This document shows, piece by piece, positions 56,501 to 64,000 of a DNA stretch of 64,000 nucleotides. The notes under the pieces are model-generated. The model was not told the DNA's origin. It ran no database searches and worked only from the letters and a program-made list of their open reading frames with translations. The DNA comes from Osedax fenrisi (taxonomy: Eukaryota; Annelida; Polychaeta; Sabellida; Siboglinidae), in contig OZ025241.1 in assembly GCA_964019155.1 (NCBI GenBank), positions 60,370,517 to 60,434,516 of the forward strand, written 5' to 3'. A program made the translations under genes and the position numbers. Each line of letters begins with the position of its first letter. The first letter of the stretch is position 1.

Positions 56501-59500
56501 GGTATGGCAGTAATGTTAACAATGTTAGGAAGATTAGCGATACCAGGTATGGCAGTAATGTTAACAATGTTAGTAATATTAGCGATGGCAGGTATGGCAG
56601 TAATGTTAACAATGTTAGTAATATTAGCGATACCAGGTATGGCAGTAATGTTAACAATGTTAGGAAGATTAGCGATACCAGGTATGGCAATAATGTTAAC
56701 AATGTTAGTAATATAAGCGATACCAGGTATGGCAGTAATGTTAACAATGTTAGTAATATTAGCGAGACCAGGTATGGCAGGAATGTTAACAATATTAGTA
56801 ATATTAGCGAGACCAGGTATGGCAGGAATGTTAACAATATTAGTAATATTAGCGATACCAGGTATGGCAGTAATGTTAACAATGTTAGTAATATTAGCGA
56901 TACCAGGTATGGCAGTAATGTTAACAATGTTAGTAATATTAGCGATACCAGGTATGGCAGGAATGTTAACAATATTAGTAATATTAGCGATACCAGGTAT
57001 GGCAGTAATGTTAACAATGTTAGTAATATTAGCGATACCATGTATGGCAGGAATGTTAACAATATTAGTAATATTAGCGATACCAGGTATGGCAGTAATG
57101 CTAACAATGTTAGTAATATTAGCGATACCAGGTATGGCAGGAATGTTAACAATGTTAGGAAGATTAGCGATACCAGGTATGACAGTAATGTTAACAATGT
57201 TAGTAATATTAGCGATGGAAGGAATGTTAACAATGTTAGGAAGATTAGCGATACCAGGTATGGCAGTAATGTTAACAATGTTAGTAATACTAGCGATACC
57301 AGTTATGGCAGTAATGTTAACAATGTTAGTAATATTAACGATGGAAGGAATGTTAACAATGTTAGGAAGATTAGCGATACCAGGTATGGCAGTAATGTTA
57401 ACAATGTTAGTAATATTAGCGATACCAGGTATGGCAGTAATGTTAACAATGTTAGGAAGATTAGCGATACCAGGTATGGCAGTAATGTTAACAATGTTAG
57501 TAATATTAGCGATACCAGGTATTGCAGGAATATTAACAATGTTAGTAATATTAGCGATACCAGGTATTGCAGGAATGTTAACAATGTTAGTAATACTAGC
57601 GATACCAGGTATGGCAGTAATGTTAACAATGTTAGGAAGATTAGCGATACCAGGTATGGCAGTAATGTTAACAATGTTAGGAATATTAGCGATACCAGGT
57701 ATGGCAGGAATGTTAACAATGTTAGTAATATTAGTGATACTATGTATGGCAGTAATGTTAACAATGTTAGTAATATTAGCGATACCAGGTATGGCAGTAA
57801 TGTTAACAATGTTAGTAATATTAGCGATACCAGGTATGGCAGTAATGTTAACAATGTTAGTAATATTAGCGATACCAGGTATGGCAGGAATGTTAACAAT
57901 GTTAGTAATATTAGCGATACTAGGTATGGCAGTAATGTTAACAATGTTAGTAATATTAGCGATACCAGTTATGGCAGTAATGTTAACAATGTTAGTAATA
58001 TTAGCGATACCAGGTATGGCAGTAATGTTAACAATGTTAGTAATATTAGCGATACCATGTATGGCAGTAATGTTAACAATGTTAGTAATATTAGCGATAC
58101 TAGGTATGGCAGTAATGTTAACAATGTTAGTAATATTAGCGATACCAGGTATGGCAGTAATGTTAACAATGTTAGTAATACTAGCGATACCAGGTATGGC
58201 AGGAATGTTAACAATATTAGTAATATTAGCGATACCAGGTATGGCAGTAATGTTAACAATGTTAGTAATATTAGCGATACCAGGTATGGCAGGAATGTTA
58301 ACAATGTTAGTAATATTAGCGATACCAGGTATGGCAGGAATGTTAACAATGTTAGTAATACTAGCGATACCAGGTATGGCAGTAATGTTAACAATGTTAG
58401 TAATATTAGCGATACCAGGTATGACAGGAATGTTAACAATATTAGTAATATTAGCGATGGAAGGAATGTTAACAATGTTAGGAAGATTAGCGATACCAGG
58501 TATGGCAGTAATGTTAACAATATTAGTAATATTAGCGATACCAGGTATGGCAGTAATGTTAACAATGTTAGTAATATCAGCGATACCAGGTATGGCAGTA
58601 ATGTTAACAATGTTAGTAATATTAGCGATACCAGGTATGGCAGTAATGTTAACAATGTTAGGAAGATTAGCGATACCAGGTATGGCAGTAATGTTAACAA
58701 TGTTAGTAATATTAGCGATACCAGGTATGGCAGTAATGTTAACAATGTTAGTAATATTAGCGAGACCAGGTATGGCAGGAATGTTAACAATATTAGTAAT
58801 ATTAGCGATACCAGGTATGGCAGTAATGTTAACAATGTTAGTAATATTAGCGATACCAGGTATGGCAGTAATGTTAACAATGTTAGTAATATTAGCGATA
58901 CCAGGTATGGCAGGAATGTTAACAATATTAGTAATATTAGCGATACCAGGTATGGCAGTAATGTTAACAATGTTAGTAATATTAGCGATACCAGCTATGG
59001 CAGGAATGTTAACAATGTTAGTAATATTAGCGATACCAGGTATGGCAGGAATGTTAACAATGTTAGTAATACTAGCGATACCAGGTATGGCAGTAATGTT
59101 AACAATGTTAGGAAGATTAGCCATACCAGGTATGGCAGTAATGTTAACAATGTTAGTAATATTAGCGATACCAGGTATGGCAGTAATGTTAACAATGTTA
59201 GTAATATTAGCGATACCAGGTATGACAGGAATGTTAACAATATTAGTAATATTAGCGATGGAAGGAATGTTAACAATGTTAGGAAGATTAGCGATACCAG
59301 GTATGGCAGTAATGTTAACAATATTAGTAATATTAGCGATACCAGGTATGGCAGTAATGTTAACAATGTTAGTAATATTAGCGATACCAGGTATGGCAGT
59401 AATGTTAACAATGTTAGTAATATTAGCGATACCAGGTATGGCAGTAATGTTAACAATGTTAGGAAGATTAGCGATACCAGGTATGGCAGTAATGTTAACA

Positions 59501-62349
59501 ATGTTAGGAAGATTAGCGATACCAGGTACGGCAGTAATGTTAACAATGTTAGTAATATTAGCGATACCAGGTATGGCAGTAATGTTAACAATGTTAGTAA
59601 TATTAGCGATACCAGGTATGGCAGGAATGTTAACAATATTAGTAATATTAGCGATACCAGGTATGGCAGTAATGTTAACAATGTTAGTAATATTAGCGAT
59701 ACCAGGTATGGCAGGAATGTTAACAATATTAGTAATATTAGCGATACCAGGTATGGCAGTAATGTTAACAATGTTAGTAATATTAGCGATACCATGTATG
59801 GCAGGAATGTTAACAATATTAGTAATATTAGCGATACCAGGTATGGCAGTAATGTTAACAATGTTAGTAATATTAGCGATACCAGGTATGGCAGTAATGT
59901 TAACAATGTTAGTAATATTAGCGATACCAGGTATGGCAGGAATGTTAACAATGTTAGGAAGATTAGCGATACAAGGTATGACAGTAATGTTAACAATGTT
60001 AGTAATATTAGCGATGGAAGGAATGTTAACAATATTAGTAATATTAGCGATACCAGGTATGGCAGTAATGTTAACAATGTTAGTAATATTAGCGATGGAA
60101 GGAATGTTAACAATGTTAGGAAGATTAGCGAGACCAGGTATGGCAGTAATGTTAACAATGTTAGTAATATTAGCGATACCAGGTATGGCAGGAATGTTAA
60201 CAATGTTAGTAATACTAGCGATACCAGTTATGGCAGTAATGTTAACAATGTTAGTAATATTAGCGATGGAAGGAATGTTAACAATGTTAGGAAGATTAGC
60301 GATACCAGGTATGGCAGTAATGTTAACAATGTTAGTAATATTAGCGATACCAGGTATTGCAGGAATGTTAACAATGTTAGTAATACTAGCGATACCAGGT
60401 ATGGCAGTAATGTTAACAATGTTAGGAAGATTAGCGATACCAGGTATGGCAGTAATGTTAACAATGTTAGTAATATTAGCGATACCAGGTATGGCAGGAA
60501 TGTTAACAATGTTAGTAATATTAGTGATACTATGTATGGCAGTAATGTTAACAATGTTAGTAATATTAGCGATACCAGGTATGGCAGTAATGTTAACAAT
60601 GTTAGTAATATTAGCGATACCAGGTATGGCAGTAATGTTAACAATGTTAGTAATATTAGCGATACCAGGTATGGCAGGAATGTTAACAATGTTAGTAATA
60701 TTAGCGATACTAGGTATGGCAGTAATGTTAACAATGTTAGTAATATTAGCGATACCAGGTATGGCAGGAATGTTAACAATGTTAGTAATACTTGCGATAC
60801 CAGGTATGGCAGTAATGTTAACAATGTTAGGAAGATTAGCGATACCAGGTATGGCAGTAATGTTAACAATGTTAGTAATATTAGCGATACCAGGTATGAC
60901 AGGAATGTTAACAATATTAGTAATATTAGCGATGGAAGGAATGTTAACAATGTTAGGAAGATTAGCGATACCAGGTATGGCAGTAATGTTAACAATATTA
61001 GTAATATTAGCGATACCAGGTATGGCAGTAATGTTAACAATGTTAGTAATATCAGCGATACCAGGTATGGCAGTAATGTTAACAATGTTAGTAATATTAG
61101 CGATACCAGGTATGGCAGTAATGTTAACAATGTTAGTAATATTAGCGATGGAAGGAATGATAACAATGTTAGGAAGATTAGCGATACCAGGTATGGCAGT
61201 AATGTTAACAATGTTAGTAATATTAGCGATACCAGGTATGGCAGTAATGTTAACAATGTTAGTAATATTAGCGATACTATGTATGGCAGGAATGTTAACA
61301 ATGTTAGTAATATTAGCGATGGCAGTAATGTTAACAATGTTAGTAATATTAGCGATACCAGGTATGACAGGAATGTTAACAATATTAGTAATATTAGCGA
61401 TGGAAGGAATGTTAACAATGTTAGGAAGATTAGCGATACCAGGTATGGCAGTAATGTTAACAATATTAGTAATATTAGCGATACCAGGTATGGCAGTAAT
61501 GTTAACAATGTTAGTAATATTAGCGATACTAGGTATGGCAGTAATGTTAACAATGTTAGTAATATTAGCGATACCAGGTATGGCAGTAATGTTAACAATG
61601 TTAGTAATATTAGCGATACCAGGTATGGCAGTAATGATAACAATGTTAGGAAGATTAGCGATACCAGGTATGGCAGGAATGTTAACAATATTAGTAATAT
61701 TAGCGATACCAGGTATGGCAGTAATGTTAACAATGTTAGGAAGATTAGCGATACCAGGTATGGCAGTAATGTTAACAATGTTAGGAAGATTAGCGATACC
61801 AGGTATGGCAGTAATGTTAACAATGTTAGTAATACTAGCGATACCAGGTATGGCAGTAATGTTAACAATGTTAGTAATATTAGCGATACCAGGTATGGCA
61901 GTAATGTTAACAATGTTAGAAATATTAGCGATACCAGGTATGGCAGTAATGTTAACAATGTTAGTAATATTAGCGATACCAGGTATGGCAGGAATGTTAA
62001 CAATATTAGTAATATTAGCGATACCAGGTATGGCAGTAATGTTAACAATGTTAGGAAGATTAGCGATACCAGGTATGGCAGTAATGTTAACAATGTTAGG
62101 AAGATTAGCGATACCGGGTATGGCAGTAATGTTAACAATGTTAGTAATACTAGCGATACCAGGTATGGCAGTAATGTTAACAATATTAGTAATATTAGCG
62201 ATACCAGGTATGGCAGGAATGTTAACAATGTTAGTAATATTAGCGATACCAGGTATGGCAGTAATGTTAACAATGTTAGTAATACTAGCGATACCAGGTA
62301 TGGCAGTAATGTTAACAATGTTAGGAAGATTAGCGATACCAGGTATGGC

Positions 62350-63300
62350 AGTAATGTTAACAATGTTAGTAATATTAGCGATGGCAGGTATGGCAGTAAT
62401 GTTAACAATGTTAGTAATATTAGCGATACCAGGTATGGCAGTAATGTTAACAATATTAGTAATATTAGCGATACCAGGTATGGCAGGAATGTTAACAATA
62501 TTAGTAATATTAGCGATACCAGGTATGGCAGTAATGTTAACAATGTTAGTAATATTAGCGATACCAGGTATGGCAGTAATGTTAACAATGTTAGTAATAT
62601 TAGCGATACCAGGTATGGCAGGAATGTTAACAATATTAGTAATATTAGCGATACCAGGTATGGCAGTAATGTTAACAATGTTAGTAATATTAGCGATACC
62701 AGGTATGGCAGTAATGTTAACAATGTTAGTAATATTAGCGAGACCAGGTATGGCAGGAATGTTAACAATATTAGTAATATTAGCGATACCAGGTATGGCA
62801 GTAATGTTAACAATGTTAGTAATATTAGCGATACCAGGTATGGCAGTAATGTTAACAATGTTAGTAATATTAGCGATACCAGGTATGGCAGGAATGTTAA
62901 CAATATTAGTAATATTAGCGATACCAGGTATGGCAGTAATGTTAACAATGTTAGTAATATTAGCGATACCAGGTATGGCAGTAATGTTAACAATGTTAGT
63001 AATATTAGCGATACCAGGTATGGCAGTAATGTTAACAATGTTAGTAATATTAGCGATACCAGGTATGGCAGTAATGTTAACAATGTTAGTAATATTAGCG
63101 AGACCAGGTATGGCAGGAATGTTAACAATATTAGTAATATTAGCGATACCAGGTATGGCAGTAATATTAACAATGTTAGTAATATTAGCGATACCAGGTA
63201 TGGCAGTAATGTTAACAATGTTAGTAATATTAGCGATACCAGGTATGGCAGGAATGTTAACAATATTAGTAATATTAGCGATACCAGGTATGGCAGTAAT
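62350..63300. repeat. 135-bp trimer periodicity at the right end of the array
   Basis: The unit variant with GGCAGGAATG and ACAATATT appears at 62484, 62619, 62754, 62889, 63114 and 63249. The spacings are 135, 135, 135, 225 and 135, that is three units each with one interval of five. A further variant, GCGAGACC, appears twice 360 bp apart. This is the cleanest higher-order repeat in the window. Confidence 0.85.
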
Positions 63301-63312
63301 GTTATTAATTAA
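63301..63312 (+). other. sharp junction between array and LINE
   Basis: Array units remain near consensus up to about 63304 (GGCAGTAATGTTA) and then switch to LINE sequence within a few bases. The TAA at 63310-63312 closes the plus-strand array frame that reads YGSNVNNVSNISDTR. The LINE frame begins in the same phase at the next codon, so a single stop separates the two open frames. Confidence 0.75.
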
Positions 63313-64000
63313 ATTTATCGTCCCCCTCATTCCAACATTCAAACATTTATTACTGAACTCAGACAAATAACTTCCTTAATCTCATCTCCCAATACCCTAC
63401 TACTAGGTGATTTCAATATACATGTCAATACTCCCTCATCCACCCCTAACTTCCACCAACTAATATATGAGCACTCTCTGACACAACACGTATCTTTCCC
63501 TACTCATATCCACGGAAATACACTCGATCTTATCATTACACCATCTGACTCCACGATTATATCCAATATCTACCGAGACTTACTCATATCTGATCATTAC
63601 GCCATTTGCTTCTCGTTAGCATTTCCTATACCTCACATTCCTACTCAATTCACTCAATACCGTAAGATCACATCTATCAATTCCTTGTCTTTCTCCAACC
63701 ATATCATTACATCACTCTCTACATCCACCTCTAAATTTCCTATTCATATTGACTGTCTTAATCACAATCTTAAATTAGCTCTTGATTTATTTACTCCATT
63801 ATGTGTTCGTAAATCTCATACCAAACCACGGTCTCCTTGGTTTAACTCTGATTTACATAACCTCAGACTTATTTATCGTCGGAATAATAAACGCTGGTTT
63901 CTTTCCCACTCTCCCTCTGATCTTATATCTCTCAAGAGTTCTAGATGTAATTATCGATGCAAGCTATCCTCTACTAAATCATCTTATTATATCAATCTCT
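63313..64000 (+). CDS. LINE endonuclease-reverse transcriptase polyprotein, 5'-truncated and running off the window
   Basis: All 229 complete codons are open. The fragment begins inside an APE-type endonuclease domain of the EEP fold, which nicks target DNA to prime reverse transcription. IYRPP opens it, GDFNIH (Asp and Asn of the active site) is at 63406-63423, GNTLDLIIT at 63514-63540, and the catalytic SDH at 63589-63597 is followed by YAICFS. Downstream, PWFNSDL at 63835-63855 and LRLIYRRNNKRWF and KSSYY form the linker typical just before the reverse transcriptase domain, which lies beyond 64000. The order GDFN, LDLI, SDH, PWFN suggests a Jockey-superfamily element (CR1, L2, Rex1 or Crack-like). 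The N-terminal half of the endonuclease is missing because the array abuts it, so this copy cannot be a complete element, although no stop or frameshift is seen. It is a different clade from the remnant at 617-896. Confidence 0.9.
   Translation, partial: MYRPPHSNIQTFITELRQITSLISSPNTLLLGDFNIHVNTPSSTPNFHQLIYEHSLTQHVSFPTHIHGNTLDLIITPSDSTIISNIYRDLLISDHYAICFSLAFPIPHIPTQFTQYRKITSINSLSFSNHIITSLSTSTSKFPIHIDCLNHNLKLALDLFTPLCVRKSHTKPRSPWFNSDLHNLRLIYRRNNKRWFLSHSPSDLISLKSSRCNYRCKLSSTKSSYYINL

Larger units (their letters stand above)
1366..63306. repeat. 62-kb tandem array (satellite) of 45-bp and 36-bp units
   Basis: The 45-bp unit on the plus strand is five related nonamers: ATGTTAACA, ATGTTAGTA, ATATTAGCG, ATACCAGGT and ATGGCAGTA. 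The 36-bp units have four. The commonest replaces the last two with ATGGAAGGA or ATGGCAGGA, often with ATGATAACA following. A rarer type lacks the second nonamer (for example near 24730, 27315 and 27490). By length there are roughly 1,400 units. Variation is concentrated at a few sites: AGTAATG versus AGGAATG, GTAATATT versus GGAAGATT, ACAATGTT versus ACAATATT, ATATTAGCG versus ATACTAGCG, and CCAGG versus CTAGG, CTATG or CCATG. Unit GC is about 33 percent, with G exceeding C on the plus strand. There are no unique spacers and no embedded gene. The absence of indels other than multiples of 9 keeps four of six frames largely open. Confidence 0.97.
1246..63366 (-). other. giant open frame through the array, probably not a gene
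   Basis: This minus-strand frame of 20,706 codons runs through the whole array. It encodes triplet-like repeats with isoleucine at every third residue (units NIT, AIP, GIA, NIT, NIV; variants NLP, NIP, PSI, HSI). The first 20 or so residues are antisense to the LINE at 63301-63366. The last 60 or so are antisense to the left flank. No signal peptide, known domain or convincing start context is visible. NIT is an N-glycosylation sequon, so a secreted product would carry thousands. Consensus codons in this frame are AAC, ATT, ACT, GCC, ATA, CCT, GGT, ATC, GCT, AAT and GTT. None is one substitution from a stop, which explains the openness. The frequent unit variants (T to P, G to S, PG to HS, IT to LP) all change residues, so nothing suggests protein-level constraint. 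Confidence 0.15.

Noticed and set aside
1428..63263. Minus-strand leucine-rich frames (LVSLILLTLLTLLPY repeats)
   Set aside because: They are chopped by recurring TAG and TAA stops, hydrophobic throughout, and no more than another frame of the same repeat.
1366..63306. CRISPR array
   Set aside because: The units are contiguous tandem repeats with no unique spacers, no cas genes, and the flanks are eukaryotic LINEs.
1366..63306. Centromeric or telomeric identity of the array
   Set aside because: Size and higher-order structure would fit a centromeric satellite, but nothing in the window shows chromosomal position, and the unit is not a telomere repeat. Chromatin data would be needed.
2023..63312. 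Plus-strand frames of repeated YGSNVNNVSNISDTR as very large secreted or adhesive proteins
   Set aside because: They are open only because few codons per unit are one step from a stop. Starts are arbitrary array ATGs, there is a stop near 20944, and there are no flanking domains or signal peptide.
1246..63366. Antifreeze, collagen-like or beta-helix protein from the three-residue periodicity
   Set aside because: The periodicity follows directly from the 9-bp DNA repeat. No family-defining residues are present, and there is no evidence of translation.
1442..63370. Plus-strand frames of repeated MAVMLTMLVILAIPG as genes
   Set aside because: They are shadows of the 45-bp repeat, interrupted by many stops at TTA and GGA codons. 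The product would be thousands of residues of almost pure hydrophobic sequence, with no start context or domain.

Overview
The window is eukaryotic repeat DNA from an AT-rich genome, most likely an invertebrate animal. This rests on two non-LTR (LINE) retrotransposon fragments at the ends and on the absence of any compact gene layout; I cannot name the species. I see no ordinary host gene, rRNA, tRNA, CRISPR array or bacterial signal.

Layout. Bases 1-1365 are AT-rich flank. They hold short repeats, a decayed 3' end of a LINE (617-896, plus strand, one stop and frameshift), and a protein-like or hairpin-forming stretch at about 1203-1376 that I do not recognise. Bases 1366-63306 are one tandem array of about 62 kb. 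Its 45-bp unit is itself five diverged 9-bp repeats, mixed with 36-bp units that lack one nonamer. Bases 63313-64000 carry an open, uninterrupted fragment of a second LINE (C-terminal half of an APE-type endonuclease plus the start of the linker to the reverse transcriptase). It runs off the window.

The array has nested higher-order structure: tandem duplications of 6165, 2754, about 2115, 1746 and 1080 bp, older copies spaced about 3.2-3.6 kb, and a 135-bp three-unit periodicity at the right end. Every spacing I measured between rare markers is a multiple of 9 bp.

The striking feature is a minus-strand reading frame open from 63366 to 1246 (20,706 codons). I do not call it a gene. Every codon of the consensus unit in that frame is at least two substitutions from a stop codon, and length changes come in 9-bp steps, so the frame stays open without selection. 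The other long frames each contain codons one step from a stop, and their stops fall at exactly such codons. The common unit variants change amino acids in the giant frame, its start lies in antisense LINE sequence, and no signal peptide or known domain is visible. The best reading is a large, recently amplified satellite between two different LINE remnants. Whether it is transcribed is open.
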